This document shows positions 24,143-36,383 of a stretch of DNA of 64,000 nucleotides, in pieces; positions within the stretch are counted from its first letter, which is position 1; each line of letters opens with the position of its first letter. A program made the position numbers and the translations under genes. Location: assembly GCA_024663395.1 (NCBI GenBank), contig JANFAH010000001.1:3038001-3102000 (forward strand), given 5' to 3'. A model generated the notes under the pieces. It was given only the letters and a program-made list of their open reading frames with translations. It did not search any database and was not told the DNA's origin. This stretch comes from Pisolithus tinctorius (Eukaryota > Basidiomycota > Agaricomycetes > Boletales > Pisolithaceae).

Positions 24143-27100
24143 ATGCGCGCGTCCATCCTTCCTCTCACCCGGCGTGCTGTGTTCTCGCCGATAGAGACAA
24201 TAACCCTCTTCTCTATCGTCGGTACTCTAGCCTACTTCCACGTTCTCTCGGACATCAAGCACTCCGCCTTCTTTGCCCCAACCTTTCCCTCTACTCTGCG
24301 ACCCACCCATGCTCTTCTCCGTGATGGCGAATGGGTTGGTGTCGATGAGGAGTGGTACAGGCGCCGCGCGGCCGATCCAAAGTCACGCTCTGTCGAGCTC
24401 CAGCAGGTCATTCTCTCCTCCCAATCAGTCTCGGCACGACCTGAGGATGCGGTAAGTTCTTCACCTTTCAACGGCTCCGTCGCAGTGACTGACGTCAATA
24501 CATCTTTTAGACTGCATCATACGCACCACTCGATTTGGCTCACTTTGCATCCTCTATCAATAACCTAACCCATTACATCTCTCACGACCTCTTAACTCCG
24601 TCAGGTGACAATTACCCGTCGTTTTGCTACCGCGCTTCAGTTTCCCCGTATCTATCTGACGCTCAGGACCCCTGCTTTGCTACATCGTCTTCACATACCT
24701 CCAAGTCACAGGTCTTGACACTCTCATTTAACTCTGGCGCACGCCAAGGCTTCGTTGATGCCCTCAATGAGCGCACCGCCTTTGAAGAGGATGCGTATGG
24801 AGTCAGGTATCGTATCGAGAGCCAACCGACCGAGTCCATCGCCGAAATGAGAAGCAGCAAATGGATTGCATATGCTGCAAAATCTCTCGTCGTTCGCTTC
24901 TGGGAGCTGGCCAAGGTCAGTCCACACTGGCTGACTCTAGCGATACCGCTACTAACTTAACGCAGAAAGCAGATTCGCTCGACATCCTCATTATTCTTGC
25001 AGGGTACATTCTCATGCATGCGTCGTTTATTCGTGTCTTCCTTTCTTCCCGTGCCTTGGGGTCTAACTTCTGGCTGAGCACTGCCATTGTGTCTTCTTCC
25101 GTCCTTGCTCTCCTGTTGGCTTTGCCCTTGTCACACTACCTTAGTATCCCCTTGGATCCTATTAGTTTGACAGAAGCACTACCGTTCCTCGTTTGCACGG
25201 TCGGCTTTGATAAGCCCTTACGGCTTGCTCGTGCGGTCTTCAACCATCCCCACCTCGCCGCTCCCGTCAAAGAAGGGCGCTGGAGAGGTCAGATGAAACC
25301 GGCAGGTCACATCGTGATGGAAGCCATGGAAAAAAGCGGCAATGTCATTCTCCGCGACTATGGGCTTGAAATCGCTATTCTCGCGATGGGTGCCAGAAGC
25401 AAAGTCGGCGGTTTGCAAGAGTTCTGTGCGTTGGCTGGACTGCTGCTCGTGCTGGACTGCATCCTCTTTGGCACATTCTATTCGGCCATCTTGACTATCA
25501 TGGTTGAGGTAAGCCGTCACGTGCTGTTTCCATTTGCGTAGCATTTACAAGTTATTGTCTCCAAGGTCCGGAGAATCCAAACGGCGCGAGTGATGACAAG
25601 ATCCCGAAGCTCTACCAATATCAAAGTCGAAGGCAAAACGAGTTCCCTGATCCGCCCGACGCTCCCGACGCAGGATTCCGGTCTTTGGCACAGGATATCG
25701 GAAACCCTCCTCGGCGTCAAGGGTTCCATGTTGAGGCGCGAGCATCGCGTAGCTATTGAGACCAAGGACGAACATCCAGCCGCCCGCTTGAAGCTACTTT
25801 TGGTGCGTGCTATGCCGTTTGAAAGGCATTATTCAGGCCACTGATGACAACAATAAGATTGCGTCGTTCCTGACGTTGCATATTCTCAATTTCACCACTA
25901 CGTTAACGCCAGTGACTATTGCACACCGCAACTCACGAACATCCATCCACCACTTTACGGATTACGCTTTCCCAAAGGTAGACATCACTTCCCCAGCTCT
26001 TGCTAACGTCTTGAGGAATTTGGCCATCCTTCATCCCGCCGAAGTCAACACACCGTCTGGTGACGTCCTTGTCGAAATCGCACCACCCATCCACATCCTG
26101 GTCATCCCCCCTGGCCCAAAGTCTATCCGTGGCTTCCTCAAGCCGAGTGAAGTTATTGGAGGTATCATGACTGCCTGGAGTGTACTCATTGGCGATCCTT
26201 TCTTGTCCAAATGGATCATCTTCCTTCTCGCCTGCAGCCTTGTACTCAACGGCTATCTCCTCAAAGGTATTGCCGAAGGTGCCATCCGGAGCATTCAGCC
26301 ACCTAGTGTCAGGTTCCGATCAGTCACTAGCACTAGGGTGGCGAAAGAGTCGGATGATAAAGATGTTCCCGAAGCTGAAACAGCTGCTGCTCGCAGGCGA
26401 CCATCATTTACCATTGGCGCTGAACCCAAATCTGTACCTGATAGCGCAGACTCGGACGAGACTCCTAATGTCCTGCCTCCCCCTCCCGTCTTGGCACCTA
26501 TCGTTGCACCAGTCGCCGTTCACGTGAACAAGGAAAATGGAGTTCCAGCATTCTTGCTAGACATGAAACTCAGGGCACAGCCAGCTGCAATCAAGGACAC
26601 GGAACTGAAAGAGAAACTCCCTGTACGCTCCCTGGAAGAATGTATCGAGGTCTTTGACAATGGGCCGAAACCAGTGCAGGCTGCGTTGGCAACACTGAAC
26701 AACGAGGAGGTCATTTTACTCGCACAGAATGGCAAGATCGCACCTTACGCGTTGGAGAAAGTTCTCGGAGATCTTGAGCGCGCTGTCGTCATTAGAAGAG
26801 CACTGATTTGTGAGTCAATCTACTGGCAGTCTTGTTGCTAAGTCTGATCTAGCGAGCAGCGCGAGCAAGCAAGACGAGGACGTTGGAATACTCAGATGTG
26901 CCTTATGCCAATTACGACTACTCCCGCGTTCAAGGTGCATGTTGCGAGAACGTCATCGGATACATGCCTATTCCTCTCGGCGTGGCAGGGCCCCTCAAGA
27001 TCGATGGCGAACAAGTGCAGATCCCCATGGCCACCGCAGAAGGCACTCTTGTCGCATCGACTTCGCGCGGATGCAAAGCTCTCAATGCAGGAGGTGGTGT

Positions 27101-28198
27101 GACGACTGTTCTTACTCACGATGCCATGACACGTGGTCCCGCAATTGACTTCCCCAGTCTCCTGATGGCAGCCGAGGCGAAGGCGTGGGTGGATTCAGAC
27201 AGTGGCTACAATATCATTCGCGAGGCTTTCGAGTCCACTTCCCGCTTTGCCAAGTTGCAGCGGTTGAAGACAGCACTTGCTGGTCGTACACTGTTTGTGC
27301 GCTTTGCAACGACCACAGGTGATGCGATGGGCATGAATATGATCTCTAAAGGGACGGAGAAGGCTCTTGAAGCGATGCAAAAACACTTCCCGGAGATGGT
27401 CACCCTCGCCCTGTCTGGCAACTATTGTACGGACAAGAAGCCCGCTGCAATCAACTGGATCGAGGGACGTGGTAAGAGTGTTGTTGCCGAGGCGGTTATT
27501 CCTGGAAAGGTTGTGAGGAGCGTCCTTAAAACTGAGGTCGACGCGTTATGCAACTTGAACATCAAGAAGAATCTGGTCGGTAGCGCCATGGCTGGTTCGA
27601 TTGGTGGTTTCAATGCGCACGCTGCAAACATCCTTACCGCCATCTTCCTGGCCACTGGGCAGGACCCCGCACAAAACGTCGAGAGTTCTAATTGCATGAC
27701 ACTTATGGAACCGTATGTGTTATGTTTTGCACCGCGATTCTTTTGTTCTCACGTTACGTTCTCAGAATCAATGACGGAGAGGATCTTCTTATGACAGTGA
27801 CCATGCCTGCCATCGAGGTAGGCACCATTGGTGGGGGTACCGTTCTAGCTCCTCAGGGGGCCGTTTTGGAGATGCTCGGATTGAAGGGTTCACATCCAAC
27901 CGTGCCTGGCCGAAATGCCCAGCGCCTTGCTCGTATCATTGCTGCAGCGGTTATGGCGGGTGAACTTTCGCTCCTCAGTGCCTTGGCTGCCGGTCATCTC
28001 GTTCGTGCACACTTGGTCCACAACCGCTCTCAAGCCAACACGCCTAATTCATCCCGACCCGTTACGCCTGGACTGAGTCCCAGTGACATTGTGTGGGAAC
28101 AAAGGACAGTAGAGAAGAGCCGTCCTTTACTTCGGCAGCCTCTCACACCTTCGTCTTCCACATCGTCACTGCCCCCGTATTCAGCAGAGAAGCGGTAG
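24143..28198 (+). CDS. hmgr: HMG-CoA reductase (class I, membrane-anchored)
   Basis: Seven exons, 24143-24451, 24511-24915, 24966-25508, 25566-25802, 25858-26809, 26860-27712 and 27766-28198, give 1243 residues. The enzyme reduces HMG-CoA to mevalonate with NADPH, the committed step to sterols and isoprenoids, in the ER membrane. The N-terminal half is membrane-embedded, with a first helix near residue 20 and sterol-sensing-type helices from about residue 240 ([20 protein letters not shown]). A Ser/Pro-rich linker follows. The catalytic part starts near residue 816 ([16 protein letters not shown]). Catalytic residues visible by family comparison: Glu in [19 protein letters not shown], Lys in [16 protein letters not shown], Asp in [12 protein letters not shown], and His in [29 protein letters not shown] and [14 protein letters not shown] are intact. 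The acceptor at 26859, not the earlier TAG, keeps the ISRASKT frame. A polar 30-residue tail follows the NRS motif. Confidence 0.97.
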
Positions 28199-28573
28199 GT
28201 GCATGAGGTGCGGTTGAGTGGCACTCTATTGCGTTTTTACCCACCGTCAACATATCTTGATGACACTTTTGGAACACGATCATTGTTAATTTACCCGCAG
28301 TTTGGCATCTCTTCTTTCACATCTATTGTTTAGTATATTTACATCGACTACTTCATTTTGTCGACTACAATTGTCCTACATATATATGCAGCCCTATGTG
28401 TAGAGAAGCATAGAATGGCAACATGATCCGTTTCCAGCACAGCCACTAAGTCCGAGCCTATCAATCAACAAGTGCCGCTCAGTGACGTTAAAGCCCTGGG
28501 GTTACCGTCCTTCAGATCACTTGCCAGCTCATCCACTGCCAGCTTGACATGTTCGTGTCACTGACTTACACCC
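28199..28573. other. Intergenic, HMG-CoA reductase 3' end and SPX-RING promoter
   Basis: About 375 bases, relatively A/T-rich, between two co-directional genes. It should hold the 3' UTR of HMG-CoA reductase and the promoter of the next gene. No discrete element was identified with confidence. Confidence 0.4.
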
Positions 28574-30274
28574 ATGCATTTTTCCAAGACTTACTCCCAA
28601 CTTCTCCTCACATTATCGCCTGAGCTACGTGACAATGCGATAGAGTATCGACGGGTGGGTAATAAATTATCCGATTGGACGCCAAATTTACCTGGTCTTC
28701 CGATCACTTTATTAGCTTAAGAAGCTCATCAACGAGACCGTCGTCGAACTCTACTCGCTTGGATTTACCCCGGCAGTACTACAACAATTGTTAGAGCAAG
28801 GGGGAAATGGTATTCCTGCTTCAACATGCGAGGATACCGATACCGCGGCCCCAAAAGATGGGCCGACCGTGACATATGAAATTTCGTCCTTGCAGCCTAG
28901 GCTGCGTATCACACTCGGTCATGGGACTCAACTATCGAACGATACTATCTCCCCACTTGCTGCCCAGGTCAAACATATTCTGGACACAGCCCATTTCGGC
29001 GAACCCCAAACCCAAGGAACCGCTTCCCAACACACAGCATCCCTATCATCGGAAAATGCAGAATACACGTAAGCCGTTGTTTCAAAAGTGTACTCTTGCG
29101 TCTGCTGACTGACCTTACTTAGTGTCAATATCCAAGATATCGTCTTACCCCTTCGCTCTGATACCGCCTTTCTTTGCCTTTTGGCCTCAGAACTATCCTC
29201 ACTCTCAGACCATTTCGCCACGATTTACAATGAGTTCACGCAGAAACTCATTGTTCTTGCAACTTCCATATCTTCCACCGCTCGGCCCGTGTCTTCCTCA
29301 GCCCCCCATTCTTTCTCAGCTTATCTTCTGTCGGCCAATAATGTGACATCCGTGCGCCCTGGGTCATGTGGAAAATCGGATCTCTATTTTTGGCGGGAGG
29401 TGTTTCAGCAATATGTCCAGGCTGAAATATTCGAAGGAATAGGTGAAGCAGAGAGAGGTGAGAGAAGTATCGATGAGGCCGAAAGGAGACTGGTATTATT
29501 TCGCGGGAGAGTAACGGAGAAGGCGAGGTCCTTGAGAATCCCTACCAGCGAAGAAGCCTTGGATATGTTTTTCAAGATAAACGCATTCATTTTAGATGTT
29601 AAGAAGGTACGTGCGTTCAAAGCTAGCAGACATTTGGATCGACTATTTTACAGTTTCGACTTGCAACCGAGGAAGCTACACGTAAGATCCTAAAGAAACA
29701 TACCAAACGTACTGCACTGCCTATTCCTGCGTATCTTCTCTGTAAACCCGGCGATACCCCTCCCTCCGAAGTAGTGCTATCTGCACAGCCCCTCATGCCG
29801 TTGCAACGGTTACTGGTCCAGGCTATTGGAGAGAAACTTCTTCCGGTTGTGCCTTATATTGACGATTATTCCTGCCTCATTTGTACTAGCATTGCGTTCA
29901 AGCCTGTTAGACTTGATTGCGGCCATTTATTCTGCGTCAGGTATGCGTTATCTTGAACTGTGTCGTCATGCCTAACACTATTCTGCGTTAGGTGCCTTGT
30001 CAAGTTACAAAAGCAGGGGAAGCCTAATTGCCCGTTATGTCGAGCACCGACAGTCCTTAAGGCCGACAGAAGTAAGTGCAAAAACCCTCGCGCTCGCGGT
30101 GATCTGACACAGTAATTAATATTAGATAACGTCGACTACGCTCTTCTCAATTTTATGTCTGACTGGTTCCCAGCTGAGTCTCGCGCCAAATTGCGGGCCA
30201 ATGAACTTGAAGCTGCAAAAGAGGAGCTTGAAGAACTCGGGTTCCCGGGGGCTACTGGATGCGTCATCATGTAG
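28574..30274 (+). CDS. SPX-RING E3 ubiquitin ligase with C-terminal CaaX box
   Basis: Six exons, 28574-28654, 28716-29068, 29123-29606, 29654-29940, 29992-30071 and 30126-30274, give 477 residues. The N terminus is an SPX domain (MHFSKTYSQLLLTLSPE, RRLKKLINETV), a sensor of inositol pyrophosphates and phosphate status. Its second half is around residues 230-330 (YFWREVFQQYVQAEIFE, FFKINAFILDVKKFRLATEE). A C3HC4 RING follows at about 380-421 (CLIC, CGHLFCVRC, CPLC). SPX-RING proteins such as fission yeast Pqr1 and plant NLA are ubiquitin ligases of phosphate homeostasis. The last four residues are CVIM then stop, a textbook farnesylation motif, implying membrane attachment. The RING is split by introns, and each join restores the cysteine spacing. 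Family assignment is firm; the substrate is unknown. Confidence 0.9.
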
Positions 30275-30478
30275 ATCTCAATGGACGGAGGTACACGGGC
30301 TTTGGAAGACTTAACGTTATTTCCTACGATGACGTTGGGCGTCTATTCATTTGTCATATGTCATGTTGGAAATTATTTAATAGCCTACTGGTGTGGAGCG
30401 ATAAGGAGCGATGTACTTGATAGTTTAGGAATGGTTGAGATGAAAGGGTTCACTCTGTGCTGATATGTGGTTAGATTG

Positions 30479-31994
30479 CTACTTGGCATCAGCAATGGCT
30501 TCTTCCATTATTTCCTGCTCCCAGTTTTTACGGAGGGCTTCTAAAAACTCTTGTATCCCACCGCCTTCCATAACCGACTGAAGGTTCATTAGTGATAACC
30601 CTATCCGATGGTCTGTGACGCGATCCTATTCCAGTAATTCTCTCAGAACGAACTATAAGAAGTGAAGGAAAGAACCTTACCTGGGCGTAATTGTACGTCC
30701 GGATCTTCTCGCTTCGATCAGCGGAGCGAACAAGGCTACGTCGTGTTTCGCGACGTTCTGCAATGTCTTGAGTAATTTTGATGTCCATCAGTCGGGCTCT
30801 GAGGACCTGAAATGCACGCCTTTTATTCTATCGCAGAGCATTTCAACTATGTCCAGTAAATCCTCAGGTGAAGATGTAGGTTACCTGGTGCTGACTGCGT
30901 TCATCTTGCATCGACACAGTAATCCCAGTTGGAATGTGTGTCAAACGAACCGCCGATTCGGTTTTGTTAACGTGCTAAGAGGGTCTCGTCAGGGACGTGT
31001 CACAAGAAACCATCGAGTTAACGACCTGTCCACCTGCGCCACGAGCTCGCATGACCTCAATCTTAACATCCTCCATTTTGAATAAATTGTCGTCGCCAGA
31101 TGGTTCCACTTCGTCGCTGAGGGGAAGAACCTGTTAAACCGTCAGCCTTCAGGAGTCCATGTTCCAAAGCAGAAGCGTACGATGGTTGTAACCGTGCTGG
31201 TATGGACCCGACCACTGGCTTCCGTCGCTGGCACCCTCTGCACACGGTGCACCCCACTCTCCCATCGAAGGGTGTCATATGCTCCTTCACCTTTGATTTC
31301 CACTATTGCGTCCCTGAGACCTCCGCCTGTCACTTCACTACTCTGAACTATTGATGACTGCCAACCTCGAGAAGTCGCGTATCGGACGTAGACACGAAGG
31401 AGATCTGTCAGAAAGAGGGCTGCTTCTGAGCCACCCACGCCGGCTTTAAGTTCCAACAGTGCAGACAAAGAGCGTGTAGGAGACGGAGGAACTAAAAGAG
31501 AAGGGAAGGTGGCAGATAGGTGTCTTGACAAGCTGTCGTAGAGGGATGCATACTCGTCAGATGCCAAGGCCCGCATCGTCTCGTCAGGATCACTCAGAAG
31601 GGGGAATGTCTCCAACAGAGACTACTGTCGCAGTAGATAAGGGTAAACATTAAGGCCTCGAAAATACAACCGACCTCTCTAGCCTTCGTCCACGATATCC
31701 ACGCGTCGTACAGCGGCTCCAGCTCCTTTATTTGCCGTGCCTGTGCAATTTCCTCTTGGGAAGTCACATTATCTGACATCTTGAGGACCATGTATTAGCA
31801 AGCGCGTATTCTCGGAGAGGTGCACCTGCCTTCGCCAAAAGCTCGTTCCTCGTCTCAATGCGTGTCTGGACGGCACGTAGGACACGAGCACCATCTTTCT
31901 CTAGCTGGCGGAGTGCACTCGGTATCGCAGGTGTCGCATACGTACGTTGCAATCTCACTAATACATGGTATCCCGACGCGACTGAACGTAGCAT
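30479..31994 (-). CDS. mrf1: Mitochondrial peptide chain release factor 1
   Basis: Seven exons, 31994-31826, 31772-31675, 31621-31181, 31130-31026, 30974-30885, 30827-30681 and 30625-30479, give 398 residues. The protein recognises UAA/UAG on mitochondrial ribosomes and releases the peptide. Seen: a basic N terminus with few acidic residues suited to mitochondrial import ([20 protein letters not shown]), the domain with [15 protein letters not shown], the stretch [20 protein letters not shown], the catalytic GGQ in [40 protein letters not shown], and the C-terminal [12 protein letters not shown]. The GGQ codons sit exactly at an exon end (31026), so the motif depends on correct splicing of a 51-base intron. 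It is convergent with the SPX-RING gene and divergent from RPS3. Confidence 0.95.
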
Positions 31995-32319
31995 GGAGAA
32001 CGGAGGAAGACGGCGATCGCGTGCCGTGATGCCGGGTTGCCTCGGCCAACGCCGAACACAATTCCCATGATGTGGCCAGGCTCTTCACCATTCCCAAAGG
32101 CACAGAGTAGTTCACCAACGCCTCCAGCGACGACAACAAAAGCCAAAACCTACAAGGTTCGTGTCTCGATTGTGTTTATTGTCTATCCCTGGAGCCGATA
32201 CGAACTCGCTACATGTTACGAGTGGCCTCCAAATGGGCTGGATTACCCCCCTGCTCAGAAGATGATGTCCCGAGTCAGTGCTCATATCATTCTTTGCAGC
32301 CCTTCCGATTAGCCTCAAG
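31995..32319. promoter_or_regulatory. Divergent promoter region between MRF1 and RPS3
   Basis: 325 bases between the two start codons. It must serve a low-demand mitochondrial factor and a highly expressed ribosomal protein. The open frame at 32037-32312 has no recognisable motif and ends before the RPS3 ATG; it is most likely chance. Confidence 0.45.
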
Positions 32320-33259
32320 ATGTCCGCCCCGATCAGCAAAAAGCGCAAGTTTGTCGCCGATGGTGTTTTCCGCGCCGAACTCAATGAATTCTTCACTCGC
32401 GAACTCGCCGAGGAAGGCTACTCTGGCTGTGATGTCCGCGTAACTCACGCCCGGACTGAGGTGCTGATCGACCCACACCATCATGCGCCTCGCGCTTAAC
32501 CATGCTCGTCTAGATTATCATCCGTGCTACCCACACTCAGGAAGTTCTTGGTGAAAAGGGTCGCCGCATCCGTGAGCTGACTTCTCTCGTCCAAAAACGC
32601 TTCAAATTCCCCGAAAACACTCTCGAATTGTATGCCGAGAAGGTGCAATACCGCGGTCTCTCTGCGATTGCGCAATGTGAGAGTTTGAGATACAAATTGC
32701 TTGGTGGTCTGGCTGTTCGCCGGTACGTATCATACCGGCGCTTGGGTGGTTTGAGGTCTGAGTCATGTCATAGGGCATGTTATGGTGTCTTGCGTTACGT
32801 CATGGAGTCTGGTGCCAAGGGTTGTGAAGTCGTTGTCTCTGGCAAACTGCGTGCTGCTCGTGCAAAATCCATGAAGTTCACCGATGGATTCATGATCCAT
32901 TCCGGTCAACCCGCGAGAGATTACGTTGACTATGCTGTCAGACACGTCCTGCTCAGGCAGGGTGTTCTTGGTATTAAAGTGAAAATGTGAGCCTATTCGG
33001 TCCTAATGCGCACATGGATAGTAACTCACGTTGTTACAGCATGAAAGGTTGGGATCCTGAGGGCCAGACTGGTCTTAAGAGACCCCTTCCCGACTCCGTT
33101 CATATTTCGGACCCCCCAGTCGACAAGATCGTTTCCGAGCCATCATCCGAGTCTCGAGAACCTGCAGCCGTTGTGGCTCCCGCGCCAGCAGCGGACGAGC
33201 AGGCTACTTACGCCCAAGAACCTGCCTTCCAGGCAGAGACTTATGCTGAGCCTTTCTGA
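32320..33259 (+). CDS. rps3: 40S ribosomal protein S3 (uS3)
   Basis: Four exons, 32320-32460, 32514-32722, 32774-32986 and 33040-33259, with introns of 51-53 bases, give 260 residues. uS3 lies at the mRNA entry channel of the small subunit. Seen: [20 protein letters not shown] at the N terminus, the KH domain with the [10 protein letters not shown] loop ([15 protein letters not shown]), [20 protein letters not shown], the conserved [20 protein letters not shown], and [20 protein letters not shown] followed by MKGWDPEG. The C-terminal 45 residues are an acidic/Ala/Pro tail ([14 protein letters not shown]), longer than in yeast but common in basidiomycetes. The assignment is certain. Confidence 0.98.
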
Positions 33260-33468
33260 GCTACCTAGTAGTTGTTTTTTGTCATACCTCCTGTCTGTTG
33301 TCCTACTATGGTCGAATGAGATCGGGCTCGTAACGCACGCAGCTGACACTCGGTCGTGTTTGAGAATGATATGAGCACGTGACGTTGTGAGGCTGGTACT
33401 GAGTTGTAAGAGGTGCACGTGACTTGGCCTGTATTGCCGGCGTACCAACCACTGTTCACATTTTGACC

Positions 33469-35370
33469 ATGGACACCCTGGCGGAAGATCAAAGAGACGC
33501 TGTCAGACAGCTGCAAGCTGTGCTCGACTCGCAGCACTATGATACTGACGTCCTTGTCAGCGTATTGCAAAGTGTTGACTGGAGTGTCCACGTATGTCAC
33601 CACAGCCCCGACAGGTCGAATTCGCCTAATAGTTGCCCACAGAGTGCAATGGAGCTTCTACTAGACGGTCCCCATGTGGACTCAAGCGCCTCGTCAAGAA
33701 GCACGATGTCCTCTTTGGACCTCGAACCTCAATTACCTGTTGACCGACCAGAACGTGCAGGCGGCCGGGGAGTGAGTATCTTGGCCAGTGTGTTTTTCCC
33801 TGTCACTTATGTAGCGTTCATTTAAGCCACCGAGGACCCTCGCCGACGCCATTTTTGCGGTATTATCGTTACCCTTCCATGTTGTTACCGGCATCCTGCG
33901 ATTTATCCTTGGCGTTTTCCGCATCCCGTTCTTGTCACTGAACTTCGGTGCCAGCTCGTATCGACCGCCCAGACAGCCTCACGATTCCCGTGGTGCGATC
34001 CGCCGCTGGATAACTACACTAGAGGAGGAGACAGGAGCATACAATATTAAATCATCGCCCTCAGTCGCTACTGGCCGTGACAGTCATCCATCTACCTCGA
34101 GGCGTCACGCGTACCCACCGGCCAACCCCGAAACTACTAGAGTATTACCAGACTTTTTTGATGGAACATACGATGAGGTCTTGGATATTTGCCAAAAGGA
34201 AGGTAGAATTGCTTGCGTGATCCTCGTTTCCGAGGAACACGACGATGTACCCGCGTTCAAGAGGTCTGTCAGATTGCTTGATTTTTTATGACCTCTGACA
34301 GTCTCTGTAGAGTGACTCTTACTGACCCTAATCTTGTGAGGATCATGAACGACAATAATTTTGTTGTTTGGGGAGGGGACGTTAGAGACAAGATTCCTTG
34401 GGATGGTAATTACTTTTTCGCAGTTCTACGTTCTGGTTCTCATTATGAAGTAGCTGCGCAGAAGCTCCAAGTCACGACGTACCCTTTTGTTGCATTCCTT
34501 GCTTTGCAACCTCGTCGTAGTACTTCGACGTCTTCATTTTCCTCTTCGGGACCTGTTCTCACTGTCTTGTCTCGCCACTACGGGCCCTCCGTGCCCGACT
34601 CGGGGCCCACCTCCGCACGGTCGCTCATAAACCACCTGGAGGGACAACTCCTTCCGCGCGTCGACCCATTCCTCACGCGCTACAGAAACCAGCTTCAAGA
34701 GCGTGAGCGTGACAGGTTGCTTCGGGAGCAGCAGGACAAGGCATACCGAGATTCCCAGAGACGAGACCGCGAGCGCATTGAAGCCAAAATCAGAGCGGAA
34801 CGGGAAGAAGTGGAGCGTATCCGCAAGGAAGAAGAAGCGCAGCGTGAGGAAGAGAAGCGCTTGCAAGCAGAGCAGGAAAGGCAGGAAAGCATTAAGCTCC
34901 GTCGTTCCCAGTGGAGGCGATGGATGCGCCGATCTATTGTTCCCCCTGAACCTCGAGATGGTAACAGTATCCGTCTTGCAATCAGACTACCCAGTGGACG
35001 CGTAGTCCGCTCATTCCCGTCCGCCACAACTGTGACGGCGCTTTATGCCTTCGCAGACAGCCAAATGATTCCCTCAAGCATGAATTCCCAGGATGACCCA
35101 GAGCATCCACCTGAAGGTTCCGGCGGGGGTGTTGAAATTCTGGAGAGGTATATTCATTCACAGGTCCAGGGTCCGGAGTCATGGTGGGGATTCAAGCTTG
35201 CTCTTTCATACCCTAGGCGGGAAATTAAATGGAAGGCGAACACTTCGCTGGCCGAGGCTGGACTCAAAAACGGAGAGCAACTTGTCATGGAAGTCACGAG
35301 TAATGTGGTCAATGGCAAGAAACCTCTTGGACACGACTCAGATGACCAGTACGAATCTGAGAGTGACTGA
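33469..35370 (+). CDS. FAF2/UBXD8-like UBX-domain protein (ER-associated p97/Cdc48 adaptor)
   Basis: Four exons, 33469-33591, 33643-33771, 33815-34263 and 34311-35370, give 586 residues; an alternative acceptor at 33826 removes four residues. The domain order is that of FAF2/Ucp10: a UBA-type helix bundle at residues 1-55 (DQRDAVRQLQAVLD, SAMELLLDGP), a hydrophobic hairpin at about 92-125 (LADAIFAVLSLPFHVVTGIL) that places such proteins on ER or lipid-droplet membranes, a thioredoxin-like UAS domain from about 195 to 330 (CVILVSEEHDDVPAFKR, FVVWGGDVRD, YPFVAFLAL), a long charged coiled coil at about 355-430, and a C-terminal UBX domain (RLAIRLPSGRVVRSFPSATT). UBX domains recruit Cdc48/p97 in ER-associated degradation. 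The stop lies only 52 bases from the stop of CDC4 on the other strand. Confidence 0.9.
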
Positions 35371-35422
35371 ATTTATGGAAGGGAATAGACACTTCCGCCG
35401 TCGGACTATTTATACAACATCA

Positions 35423-36126
35423 TCATTGGCTTAGGATAGTTCTTACGAATGATTCATAGTTCACATTGCCGTCGCTGGATGCGAATTTTAAATCGTGGGT
35501 CGAGCAAGGAAGTCCGATGCACTTACGGCCCAATCTGAACACCCTTCAAAAGCTCGTCGACCTCTTCGTCCGTCATTTTCTCTCCAAGCTGCGTTAAGAC
35601 GTATCTGAGCTCTCCGGCACCAATGAACCCGTTGCCCTCTTTATCAAATACCTGGAAACCTCTGATGAATTCCTCTGGCACCGACGTCAGTTGTACCCGT
35701 GTGTAATCAGTCAGTGCTACTAACGCACCAGGCGTCCCTGCAGGTTTGAACCCATCGGGTCGGTTCAGAATGCTTAGGAAAGTTTTATAATCCACTGCAC
35801 GAAAGATCTGTCATTGCTCTCTACCACAAAGTCTGGCTATTACGCACCCTCGCGCGGTGCAGATGCGACGATCTCCGCCACCTCTGCTTGCGTAGGATTT
35901 TGCCCGAGAGCGCGAAGCAAATCGCCTAGCACCTCCCTCGGGACGGCGCCTGTTCCCTTCTTGTCGAAGAGTGCAAACGCTTCTTTGTACTCTGTTATAG
36001 GCCCGTCCATCAGTTTCGCGCAGGACTTGGAGATTGAGGCGTGACAAAAGAAATACCTGCGTTGTCGCTCTGAAATAGGTCAGAAATGAGGGGTCAAAGT
36101 GGAGGTTTCATTGGAGATCTCACCAT
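35423..36126 (-). CDS. cdc4: Cdc4-type essential light chain of type II myosin
   Basis: Six exons, 36126-36124, 36069-36057, 35991-35848, 35794-35729, 35674-35527 and 35474-35423, give 141 residues, exactly the length of fission yeast Cdc4. It is an EF-hand protein that binds the IQ region of myosin II in the cytokinetic ring. Seen: [95 protein letters not shown], and an end in [13 protein letters not shown]. The EF-hand loops are degenerate, as in the family. Exon 1 is only the ATG, followed directly by the 5' splice site, and exon 2 has 13 bases. The 54-base intron 35675-35728 has no stop and keeps frame; removing it restores the family PEEF junction. The heavy-chain partner MYO2 is 24 kb away. 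Confidence 0.93.
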
Positions 36127-36383
36127 ATCTACCCTTTAGCAGCAGGTCGGTTTGCTTGTTCTTGTCGCGTTCAACATATATCTTGGATTATGTAACCCCA
36201 CTAATCAAGCCAGAACCCCTAAGTAAATACCCCGGGACAACAGTAGTCTACAGCACCCGAACTCGTACATTACCTGGGACAACTATGACTGACATTACTG
36301 ATGTATTTTGACCCCATGGAATCCGGCTTTGAAATCTTCATTTCTCGTCCACCGATTATGGGACCGCTGGATAGATATCACGT

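Noticed and set aside
32037..32312. 91-codon open frame upstream of RPS3.
   Set aside because: No motif; it lies wholly in the MRF1/RPS3 divergent promoter and overlaps an antisense frame of equal length.
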